Shown piece by piece: positions 23,668-34,556 of a stretch of 64,000 bases of DNA. The notes under the pieces are model-generated. The model was not told where the DNA came from. It did not search any database and saw only the letters and a program-made list of their open reading frames with translations. The stretch lies in contig CM051517.1 of the NCBI GenBank assembly GCA_028015205.1, positions 43,659,135 to 43,723,134 on the forward strand, read 5' to 3'. Made by a program: the position numbers and the translations under genes. This stretch comes from Mytilisepta virgata. Taxonomy: Eukaryota > Mollusca > Bivalvia > Mytilida > Mytilidae. The number at the start of each line of letters is the position of its first letter. Positions within the stretch are counted from its first letter, which is position 1.

Positions 23668-24659
23668 ATCCCAGGTAACACAATGATGTTTTTAGAATGT
23701 TTTTAAAACGTTGTCAATAATGTTGTAAAAATATCGCAGAAAAATATGAAAAAAATGTTAAAATGTATGGCACAGTAAACAGCGGTTTAACGTTTTTTAA
23801 AACATTTTTCCAAAATATTTTTGAAACATCGTCCCAATATTTTTTATAATGATCTGAAAATGTGTAATAAATATCATAAAAACATTTTCTGAGATATCAT
23901 TTAATGAAAAATGTTTTAAAAATATTTGAAAAACATTTTGATAACATTCATACAACATTTTAATACCATTTTTGTATTTCAAAACATCAGTTAAATGTTT
24001 TCAGGATATCAAAATGTGAATATTTTTATTATATCATGTAAATATTTGTCTTAATTTTTCAATAAACATCTGAAAAACATTTTCTAGAAACTTTTGAATG
24101 ACATTTTATGAAAAATGATCTTAAAACATTTGGTAACATTTTAAAAACATTTTCTGTACTTTAAAACATCAGTAAAATGTTCTTAGAATATTTATATGTC
24201 AATGTTATTTTGATATCATTTAAATATTTGTCATAAAAAAATCCAAAACATTTAATAAATATCCTGAAAACATTTCTCCCTTCAGCACAACAAAATATTT
24301 TTAAAATGTTGTAAAAATGTCCCCATAACATTCTGAAAATATTTTTATTACATTTTCATACTTCTAAACATCAGTTCAATGTTTTTTTAATATCATAAAC
24401 ATTATAACATTAATGTTTGAAAAATAGCCTCCTTACATTTTAAGATAGCCTTTGAGTGTGCAGCTGACCATTTGGACATTTCAAATAAAATGTTCTACAA
24501 TGTTTCCTGTCATACTGTAACGTTTATATTTATATTCGGAAAGAATCTGTCTCATTTCCCAACTTTCTGCAAATGATTTTCTCTCATACATTGATGTATT
24601 GTAATGTAATGTAAACAAATTCAAACAGCTACATTTTACTCTGGGATATAAATGAAATG

Positions 24660-26830
24660 AAAAGATATTTTGATTTAACATTTATTTTTTTCTGTTCATA
24701 TTGAAATTCAAACAAATTTTACAAATCTGTATTTACAATTTAGTCTTATCAATATTTCAGAAAAAGTTCATAATTTTATACATCCTCCTTCAACTGAGGT
24801 CTTGTTCATTTCTTTTACTTCCTGTCTGCATCTGCAAAAATTGAATTGAAAACATTTAAAAATAAAAATACAAATGCATTACATGCTTAGAAATTGTTAT
24901 GACATATGATCACAAAAATGTGAGATTATTACATGTCCATGTCTACATTGATAAGAAGACTATTAATACAAAATTAAAATTTATTATCAAACTGAAAACA
25001 ATCTATAAGACAGTTCAAACAACTCCAAAGATATCAGACTTTGACAGAAATGAGGATTTCAAAGCCTGTACTCCTCAACTGGGTGGGGTTATATCAAATA
25101 AATTTCATTCTGAATGATGACTACTTAAGGATTAATTTTATGAAGCTTCAAGCAAGACAACTTGGTTGATGGCTGATTTTAAATATGAAACAGGCCTCCA
25201 TATACACCATAACTGTCCAAGACTTCAGATAGGAGGAGGCAAAACTATAATTCACACACAGATGCTAACTGATTTGTTCAGTTGAAATAAAAATTTCGTT
25301 AAAATCAACTTACATAAAAACACTTTCCAGTATTATGCACAACTTATTCATTTTCTTTGTGTTCATCTGGTTGATCTTGCAATAGACACTCGGTCTTATT
25401 CAAATTAACTTGTATTATAAAGCATTATCTGAAAATAGGATTAAAGCAATTTTCATTATTAAAAAATCAGGTGTTTTTTTTCCAACATTTTTTATCAAAG
25501 TACAAAGGTACCAGTATTCATAAAACAGTCAAATATAAATTATTTTCACACTTTTTATTACTGAAAATGATTAAATTATTTATGTTAACGATCAAAATGC
25601 ATTCAATTATGTATGTACATGTACGACTGAATATAAATGAGCTGAAGCACAGGATAAGTTACAGTTCTCTGACACTTAAACAGTCAAGTTTCAATGTAAA
25701 TACTTTGAAGTTTTAAAACTTAAACTTAAGCACAACAATCAGCTGGCAAATAATTCCTGTCTTTATTCTAACATTTTATCATTTAGACACCAACAATAAT
25801 TTTTTTCCCCTACTTGCAGTAAGCACTTTATGTCTAAAATTTCTTCCGTGTAAAATAATTTTAAAAAATAAAACAAATTTTTCTAACATAACATGTAAGA
25901 TTGCCTTTTATTTTACAAATATTTAATAAATATCAAATTACCAAGTACTATTCTGACAGCTATCAACCTCCTTTCTATTGTTCTAAATGATGGATTTATT
26001 TCTTACTCTTCTACTTGTTCATGGTTTGTCTGAAAAAGAAAATATAAGTATTAAAATCTTCCCCAAAAATACAATGTACATACACATGTAATATCTACCT
26101 TGAATCTGGAAAAAAGTATGATATCCCCAAGTTTTGTTTCAAAGACTTTGAACCATGTTGATTTTCAACATATACCAAAATGTTATTTGAAATGTAAATA
26201 ATTGTAATAATCTCCAGAGATTGTCATCAACAAAACACATGCCGAAGTGTGTGGGTCACACAGCGGATGACCTTCATACAATTTAGTCATATAGATTTAT
26301 TTTATAGGCCTATATGTTTTTAAATGAAAAGAGAAAAAAAACAGAAAATGAGGATACTATTGGTGTGTAAGAAAACTCAATTAATAGACATTGGAATACT
26401 CTAACTCACTTAGAATAAGATAAGAGTTCAATAATAACACCCCCTCCCCCCATTCTTCTCACACCTTGACAAAATAAAATTAAGTTTAAACAGAGCCCAA
26501 TCAAGGGTTCAACGGATACATCTCTACATTTACTGTACTGGTAGTTTTGTTTCCTGTTTTAATATATGGCCAAAAGATGTCCACTCTGTCACTGTTCAAG
26601 TTGTTGATATAATTTCATCGACTTTGTCATTGATCATGACCGTCGAGTGAATAAATAACACACAGAAAGCGATGTGTACAGAAAGAATTCATTATCTTAG
26701 CTTATTTTCTTACCTACTGTTATCACCAGAAGATAATAAACACGACTGATTTACTAATACTTGTAGAAATTAGGCGTCGTCTTCAACTTCAAATTTCTTT
26801 GTTTCAAACCGCTCAAATACACTTCCGGTC
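24660..26830 (-). ncRNA. Possible three-exon non-coding or very small-ORF transcript
   Basis: On the minus strand, an ETS-type site (ACCGGAAGTG, about 26820) precedes a strong donor AACAGTAG/GTAAGAAAA at 26714. A candidate exon follows at 26029-25942 (acceptor TTTTTCAG, donor CTTG/GTAATTT). A last exon starts at 24831 after TTTTTGCAG and reaches an AATAAA at about 24683-24688. No frame longer than a few dozen codons spans it. The signals are seen; that they form one transcript is inference. Confidence 0.3.
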
Positions 26831-27939
26831 ACTGGTTTCCAATGAATATTGTCGATTGTTTGCAAGCTGGTATAACAATCTGGAACCAGTTACATTTTAA
26901 AACCGAAAACCGAAAATCCAAACATTTACACCGACACGCCAAGGTCAGATATTTAAAAAAAGTTGTTTATCGGTTATTGTACACCAAATCGATTTAACGT
27001 GGCAATGGATATAATTTTGCAGACAGACATAAACAATGCTTTAAAAACACTATCTTAACGTTATGATAAACTATTTTTATCTGATATCCAGAGAATATTT
27101 TTCAGAAATGTTCTGAAAACGTTTTGCAAAAAATCTTTTTACAATAAATTATACTCTATTTCCGAATTTAAAAAATATTTTACCAGAATGTTTATTTCAC
27201 ATATAGAAAACATTAAATAAAAATATTTTTTGAAACATTATATAGATATTTGAAAAATATCATGAAAATATTTTAATACCATTTTAAATGAAATATTCTT
27301 AAAGCGTGAATCAATAATATTTATCATAAACATTAAAGAAATATTTCCCCAAAATATTTTTAGAATGTTTGGGGAAAATATTTTTACAGCAATTTATTTT
27401 CACATTTTAAAAATATTTCTGTCAGAATATTTTATAGAAATGTTACCATAACATGAAACATAATATTTCAAAGACATTTTTAAAAAATATTTCTTCATGA
27501 TATTTATAATACATTTTTAAAAAGATGTTTTTCAGATATTTTTGAAAAAATGATTTTACAGAATGTTTATTTCATGTATAGAAAATGTTATATAAAAACC
27601 CTTTCCTCTAACATTTTATTGATATTCTTAAAATATCATGTTAAAACTAGGAAAATATTATAAAATATTTTTAAAACATTGAAATAAGATGTTCTTATAA
27701 AGTGATATAGTAATATTTATTTGAAACGTTTTTAAAATATTTTTGAAACGTTTCCGATCAATGTTTCAAGAGAACATTATAAAGATTATCCAAAAAAACA
27801 TTTACATGACATCCTGAAAATATTATTTTGATAACATTTTTGAAAAACATTTATCTGACCTTTTAAAAATATCATGAAAATGTTTTGTGCTACTTGGGAT
27901 ATATTTTGTTTTTTGTGAATATTGCACGCCATAGACGAC

Positions 27940-28953
27940 ACTGAATTTAGAAGTATAATTCAGTTAAAAGTGAACAGTTTGCCCATAGACTTCTATAAGT
28001 GGTGTAGACAGTTTGCTAAAGAAAATATCCAAATCCCTTTTGTTAAACAAATAAGCTTAAGGATATTCGCTGCTCACTTTCAAAATAACAAGCTTTTCAT
28101 AACACTGGTAAAAATTGATAGTGGATAAATAAAGGAACTAAAAGAGCGAAAAAAATTATAGGTCGGTGTTCTTGTTTTCGAGATATAAGCCATTGAAAAT
28201 TTGGCGGGAAAAATATGCTCTCTCGATTTTACATATCTTTATCATTGACAAGCTTTATTTCTCAAAAACCATTAAATAATAACAAGGAATTTATAAGATT
28301 TTTACAAATGGCTTATTATTCTACATGCAAAAGATTTATGAAAAGAAAAATGGGTGTTAGCGGGAAAAATAATTTATGACATTGAAATGGATAAAACCAG
28401 GTGATCCTGAATATCTGACAAAAATTCAAAAACATAACCAGCGAACATCTTCATGATCCTTAAGGCCAGAGGGCAACTAATAAATATTAATATATTTACG
28501 GTCTTTCGAAGTTCGAATTAAGGACCTCCTCAATAAATCGATTTCAGGCACAGGAATTCGTTTTATACAGACAACAGCCCCACGACATAAGGGAACAACC
28601 ATTTAACTTTAAAGGGGGGGGGGGGGGTGGGGTGGTCATGCTTTTCTTTGAAAAAAAAAAATATTCTGATTCCAAAGGGAAAGAAAAAAGAATAATCTGT
28701 TGCAGCAAGGGGCAAAAAAAAACCAAAAAATCTGTTTTACAATACTATGGAATTTTTTTCTGGTTTAGATATATTTAAAAAAAATCACAAGCAGCACAAG
28801 AAAAGCTTTAGACCATTATTTAATACAAACCTGACTTGATTTATTTTGAACATAATAACAGTTTTTCCTTAGTTCTTCAGTCATATACTTGACTTTTGAG
28901 TGATTAACCATGAAGATGAAGAGCAACAATCATGACAATAAAAGCATTGTTCC
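27940..28953. other. Intergenic stretch, nothing identified
   Basis: AT-rich sequence with a G-tract (28614-28627) and several A-tracts. No gene, TIR pair or known repeat was recognised. Confidence 0.5.
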
Positions 28954-29555
28954 TTTTTAGCTCACATGACCCAAAGGGTCAAGGCAGCTATATTCTCATT
29001 ACTTGGCGCCCGTCGTCGTCCATTAACTTGTACAAAAATCTTCTCCTCTGAAACTACTGGGCCAACTGGAACCAAACTTGGCCAGAAGCATCATTAGGGT
29101 ATCTAGTTAAACATGGCCGACATGGCTAAAAATAGAACATAGGGGTAAACTGCAGTTTTTGTCTTATATCCCAAAAACTAAAGCGTTAAGAGCAAAACTG
29201 ACGCGGTAAAAATGTTCATCGGGCCAAGATCTACCTGCCATGAAATTTTCAGACAAATGTGTCAATCCTTTGTTGTGTTAATGCCCCTGAATTGTTAATT
29301 TAAAGGATATTTTGAAGTTTTTGGCTTATATCTCAAATACTAAAACATTTAGGGCAAAACTGACATGGGGTAAAAATGTTCCTGGCGAATGGGTCGATCC
29401 TTTGTTGGGTTATTGCCCCTGAATTGTTAATTTTTTATTTTATTTGCAGTTTTAGGTTATTATCTTGAATAAGATTATAGATAAAGACAATCTGTAAACA
29501 CAAAAATGTTCAACAAAGTAAGATCTACAAATAAGTCAACATGACCAAAATCATT
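28954..29555. mobile_element. AGCTCACC-family fragment
   Basis: It begins TTTTTAGCTCACATGACCC with the hairpin partner GGGTC, followed by GCCCGTCGTCGTCC. It contains the TAAAAATAGAACATAGGGGTAAA block, the reverse complement of the block in copy 2. It stops where the Penelope-like fragment begins. Confidence 0.6.
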
Positions 29556-29560
29556 GATTG

Positions 29561-30376
29561 ACTTCCTCATTCACAACTGAAGGAGAAGGTGAAAGATCTA
29601 ATCCATCGATGCTTTCAAAATAAAAATTGTCATTCGTAGAGATAAATCACACTTTGTTAACAAACCACTCTAAATCTAACAAAAAATATACAGAGGACGA
29701 AATTGTCCTAATGATTGAATTTTTGAACGACAACGTATTTGTTCAATTTGGTGGACGTGTTTTCCAACAGACAATTGGCATTCCTATGGGTACGAATTGT
29801 GCGCCACTCCTGGCCGACTTGTTCCTTTACTCATATGAGGCAGACTTCCTTGACGCGCTTCTTAAGGACAAACAGAAGTTAGCCCGTACCTTTAATTTCA
29901 GCTTCCGCTACATAGATGATGTTTCATCACTCAACAATTCACGTTTTGGGAATTTCTTACATCTCATCTATCCCAGTGAGCTCGAAATTAAGGATGCCAC
30001 AGACAGTACCAAGTCTGCATCTTATCTTGACCATCACCTCGAAATTGACACCAGAGGAAGGTTGAATACAAAACTTTACGACAAACGGGATGACATGGAC
30101 TTTCCAATCGCCAACTCCCCATTTTTGAGCGCCAATATTCCAGAAGCGCCGGCGTATGGAATATATATTTCACAACTCATACGTTATTCCAGAGCTTGTG
30201 ACATATACATCGACTTCCTGGACAGAGCCCGGCTCCTGACATGAAAGTTGCTCAGACAGGGGTATGTTGCTCCTAAGTTGGAGTCATTCTTATTAAAGTT
30301 TTATGGACGTCATCATGACTTGGTTGACAGGTATGAAAAAACCGTTTCCCAAATGAAAATGGACCTGTTCCATTGA
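29561..30376 (+). pseudogene. Decayed Penelope-like reverse transcriptase fragment
   Basis: The main open frame (29627-30244) shows reverse transcriptase motifs: a GIPMGTNCAPLLADLFL block, the catalytic FRYIDD box, then SASYLDHHLEID and an AYGIYISQLIRYSRAC block. This arrangement is typical of Penelope-like and related retroelement RTs abundant in bivalves. Upstream homology (LPHSQLKEKVKDLI, from 29561) is in a different frame with stops, so at least one frameshift near 29630 is present. At 30242 a TGA interrupts the frame; homology continues (KLLRQGYVAPKLESFLLKFY) to a second TGA at 30374. No endonuclease domain remains. It is a dead fragment; the family name is moderately sure. Confidence 0.65.
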
Positions 30377-30669
30377 TGTTATCCCTTCCTCACACATGTT
30401 CCGGATTTGACATGGGCAGCACGGCGGGTGTCCTGCAGGAAGCAGAGACTGCTTACTCTTCCGGAGCACCTGAGTCTACCCCCAGTTTTTTGGTGGGGTC
30501 CATGTTGTTCATACTTATTAGTTATTAATTGTAATGCCTGTATTGTTTTTTAGTCTTGTCTTCGTTGTTCTCCGGACTTAGTCAGTTGTTTCGATTTTTC
30601 CCTCCTTCGAATATCCCTTTGGTTTTTCTTGACTTTACTTATAGTTGTTTGCGCCTTAAAGACAGCACC

Positions 30670-31470
30670 CGGCGTAAACTTTCCTTTAAAGACCCCCTCC
30701 TCTGAAATCACTGTGCCAATTTGGACCAAACTTTGGTGGAATGGTCCTTGGGTGGCCCCCTTCCAAAAGTATGTCCGGCATCCCCGACTTCCAACCAACA
30801 TGGCTGCTGTTACTAAAAATAGGTAAAAGGGGGATAAATTTTTAGAAATCTTCTATGAAAGTACAAGGCCAATTGGAACCAAACTTTGCAGTAATGGTCC
30901 TTAGGAATTTTCAGAATTATGTCCGATGACCAGGACTGTCAACCAAGATGGCCTCCATAGCCGAACTTACTTTAACATAGGGACCTATGGGAAAATTCAT
31001 TGAAAAATCTTCGTGTCTGAAATCACTTGACCAATTGGAACCAGACTTAGCAGCAATGGTCCTTAGGAGGTCGTCTTTCAGAAATGTTTCCGATTTTCTG
31101 GACTATGAACCAAAACTAAGTTTAACATAGGGCCCTATGGGAAATTCACTCAAAAATATTCTCGTCTGAAACTACTGAGCCAACTGGAAGTAAAATTGGC
31201 AGCATTGGTCCTTAGATGGTTCTCTTTCAGAATTTTCGATCACCAATTGTCAACCAAGATGGCCACCACAGCCGAACTTAGTTTAATATAGGACCCTATG
31301 GGAACATTCATTTAAAAATCTTCTGGTCTGAAACCATTTAGCCAGTTTGAACAAGATTTAGCAGTAATAGTCCTTAGATGGTTCTCTTTTAGAATTGTGT
31401 CCATTGACCTGGACTGTCAACCAAGATGGCTGCTACAGCCAAACTTAGTTTAACATAGAACCCTATAGAA
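30670..31470. repeat. AGCTCACC-family modules without ends
   Basis: Modules with ATGGCTGCTG at 30799 and AAGATGG cores near 30947, 31256 and 31422 stand in the same orientation as 7844-9098. Head and tail hairpins are missing. It joins directly to the 147-bp-module repeat at 31472. Confidence 0.65.
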
Positions 31471-31471
31471 C

Positions 31472-32928
31472 AAGAGTGGACACACACAAATGTCTCGCCT
31501 GTCGTGTATTTCTAATGAAAGTAAATGCTATCAGACATACATTATAAATTTTAAGCTGTAAATAATGACATAATGTCAATGCTGCTGAACGCTAAAGCTG
31601 CTGCCAGGCCTGCTGAAGAACTATAATAGTGTCTTCATACTACTAATTGTATAGGTTATTATTCCCTATATGAAGATATGCTGGATAACTGTGGTTAAGA
31701 GTGAAATAACTTTAATAGTGATTTTCCATTGATATTGATTATTGTAACTAAAGATGGCAGTGAACAATGATAGTATGATTGTTATATTTTAATGCAAGAA
31801 GAATATTTAAACACAAGCTTTTGAAGGTGCTGAAAAGTGATAAAGTTACATCTGTAGTGAGTTATGAAAACATTAAAAATACTGAAAAAGAAAGGAAAGT
31901 TATTATTATCAACTGTTACTGAAAGAGAGGAATTTTCTTGATACCGGATCCATACACTAAAATATAGCAGACCTATTGCATACAGTATTCGAAAATAGAG
32001 CAAAACACAAAAACTTAACTATAACCACTGAACCATGAAAATGAGGTCAAGGTCAGATGACACATGTCAGTTGGAAATGCGTACCATACAATCCTTCCAT
32101 ACACCAAATATAGAAGACCTATTGCATACAGTATTCGAAAAACAGGCCAAAACACAAAAACTTAACTATAACCACTGAACCATGAAAATGAGGTCAAGGT
32201 CAGATGACACCTGCCAATTAGACATGTACACCTTACAATCCTTCCATACACCACATATAGTACACCTATTGCATACAGTATTCGAAAAACAGGCCAAAAC
32301 ACAAAAACTTAACTATAACCACTGAACCATGAAAATGAGGTCAAGGTCAGATGACACCTGCGAGTTGGACATGTACACCTTACAATCCTTCCATACACCA
32401 AATATACTAGACCTATTGCTTATAGTATCTGAGATATGGACTTGACCACCAAAACTTAACCTTGTTCACTGATCCTTGAAATGGGGTCGAGGTCAATTGA
32501 AAACTGTCTGACGGAGATGAGGACCTTGTAAGGTTACGCACAAACCAAATATAGTTATCCTATTACTCATAATAAGAGAGAAATTAACATTACAAAAAAT
32601 CTTAACTTTTTTTTCAAGTAGTCACTAAATCATGAAAATGAGGTCAAGGACAATGTACATATGACAGACGGAAACTTAGTAACATAAGGCATCTATATAT
32701 AAAGTATAAAGCACCCAGGTCGATTAATATTCCAGGGGGTCCAAAATTCGAATAATTATACAAGGCCTTGAAATCGAACTGCGGGGTTCTCGGAATACTT
32801 GAAGTCCTCCTTAAATATAATAATTTTGACGCTTCAATACCTTGTATATGGATCTGGTAGAATCATATCTTCCGAAGACGATAACTGTTAAATTATAGAT
32901 GTACTCAAAGTAACCTCTGATTATATGA
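31472..32928 (+). repeat. 147-bp-module repeat, copy 1
   Basis: It starts AACAAGAGTGGACACAC. The body repeats a module containing CACAAAAACTTAACTATAAC and AATGAGGTCAAGGTCAGATG, with starts near 32002, 32149 and 32296, a 147 bp period. The right end departs from copy 2 after GCATCTATATA, so it is truncated or diverged. Non-coding. Confidence 0.75.
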
Positions 32929-33475
32929 ACAAGAGTGGACACACAAAAATGTCTCGCCTGTCGAGTATTTCTAATGAAATGCTATCAGACATACATTATA
33001 AATTTTAAGCTGTAAATAATGAGATAATGTCAATGCTGCTGATGCCTGTATGAACGCTAAAGCTGCTGCCAGGCCTGCTGAAGAAAACTATAATAGTGTC
33101 AAGGTCAAATAAAACCTGCCAGACTGACATGTTCATCGTAAAATATTTCCATACACCAAATATAGTTTACCTATTACATATATTTTTATAAAAAATATCA
33201 AAACACAAAAACTGAACTTTAACCACAGAACCTTATAAATGATGTCAAGGTCAGATGACACCTGTCAGTTGGACATGTACACCTTACAATCAATCCATAC
33301 ACTAACATATAGCAGACCTATTGCAAACAGTATTTGAAAAACAGGGCAAAACACAAAAACTTAACTATAACCACTGAACCATGAAAATGAGGTCAAAGTC
33401 GACTGACACCTGCCAGATGAACATGTACACCTTACAATCCTTCCATACACCAAATATACTAGACCTATTGCTTAT

Positions 33476-33875
33476 TAAATTGCAGAAAAGGGCTGCAAGA
33501 CTTATTTTAGATGCTGATCCACTTTCATCATCAGCTCAACTGTTTAAACAGCTTGGGTGGATGACAGTAGAGAACAGAATCTCATACCACAAATCTGTTT
33601 TGATGCAGAAATGCCTAAAGAACGAAGCCCCTATATATCTCACTGAAAAATTTAAAGAAATGCCATAAATAAACCAATATTGTTTGAGGAATGCGTCTTG
33701 CAAAAATTTACAAGTTCCAAAAGCCAAAACAGAGCTATATAAGAAATCTTTTATATATTCAGGATCTATCTTATGGAATAAGTTACCAATATCCCTGAAA
33801 AAATCAACCTCAAGTACAAGCTCATTCAAAAAAGATTTAAAAAATTACTTGTTGGAACATCAAGAAGCTGTGTAA
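33476..33875 (+). pseudogene. LINE ORF2 C-terminal remnant
   Basis: The frame starts abruptly at KLQKRAARLILDAD and contains LFKQLGWMTVENRI, then VPKAKTELYKKSF and YSGSILWNKLPISL. These are typical of the region after reverse transcriptase in CR1/L2-like non-LTR elements. A single in-frame TAA lies at 33666-33668; the frame is otherwise open to 33875. The upstream methionine at 33381 belongs to the host repeat and is not part of the gene. Confidence 0.8.
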
Positions 33876-34161
33876 TTTTATATGTATAACAATTTTCACA
33901 CACTTACTCAAACTTAAGATATTGTTGAGGTAATTTGAATGATGCCAATACTATATGAATTTGTAATTTTTACCTGTTTTGAAAATTGTATATTTCATAA
34001 CAATTTTTTGTTTCATTTATTGATATATGTGTGTTTGTTTGATTTTTCGTAATTGTTTGTTATATCCCATTGTATTTCATGAGGGCCTCAGGGGAGATTA
34101 GTTTTATAGCTAACTGTGTAACCCTCTTTAAATAAAGAATTATTATTATTATTATTATTAT
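33476..34161 (+). mobile_element. 5'-truncated non-LTR retrotransposon (LINE) insertion
   Basis: The insertion is defined by comparison with copy 1 of the surrounding repeat, where CCTATTGCTTAT runs straight into AGTATCTGAG. It carries the C-terminal end of an ORF2-type polyprotein, a short 3' UTR with AAATAAAG, and a terminal (ATT)n tail (34139-34161). This is the form expected of a 5'-truncated target-primed insertion. Flanking TTAT may be a short target duplication but overlaps the tail. Confidence 0.85.
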
Positions 34162-34556
34162 AGTATCTGAGATATGGACTTGACCACCAAAACTTAACCT
34201 TGTTCACTGATCCTTGAAATGGGGTCGAGGTAAACTGAAAACTGTCTGACGGGGATGAGGACCTTGTAAGGTACGCACATACCAAATATAGTTATCCTAT
34301 TACTCATAATAAAAGAGAAATTAACATTACAAAAAATCTTAACTTTTTTTCAAGTAGTTACTGAACCATGAAAATGAGGTCAAGGACAATGTACATATGA
34401 CAGACGGAAACTTCGTAACGTAAGGCATCTATATACAAAGTCTAAAGCATCCAGGTCTTCCACCTTCCAAATATATAAAGCTTTTAAGAAGTTAGTTAAC
34501 GCCACCGCTGCCGCCGGATCACTGTCACTTAAGTCGCAGGCTCGACAAAAACCCAT

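Larger units (their letters stand above)
23065..27939. mobile_element. Large (4.9 kb) inverted-repeat structure
   Basis: The outer ends are inverted repeats of about 45 bp: GACGACTATGGCGTG and TGCAATATTCACAAAAAAC on the left, and the reverse complement at 27893-27939. The left arm has an extra 8-9 bp and a 552 bp insertion at 23116. Just inside, both arms continue with CCCA(G/A)GTA(A/G)CACAA. They then pass into blocks of degenerate AAACATTTT/AAAATATTT motifs (23680-24420 and 27040-27890). The central 2.6 kb is less repetitive and contains a possible spliced transcript. No transposase was seen. Confidence 0.5.
32929..34556 (+). repeat. 147-bp-module repeat, copy 2 (interrupted by a LINE)
   Basis: It has the same AACAAGAGTGGACACAC start as copy 1, placed head to tail after it. 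It is split at 33476-34161 by a truncated LINE and resumes with AGTATCTGAGATATGG exactly as copy 1 reads unbroken at about 32424. It ends near GCAGGCTCGACAAAAAC. Confidence 0.75.

Noticed and set aside
33381..33475. N-terminal part of the LINE-containing open frame
   Set aside because: This belongs to the host tandem repeat; the LINE starts at 33476 as shown by the empty site.
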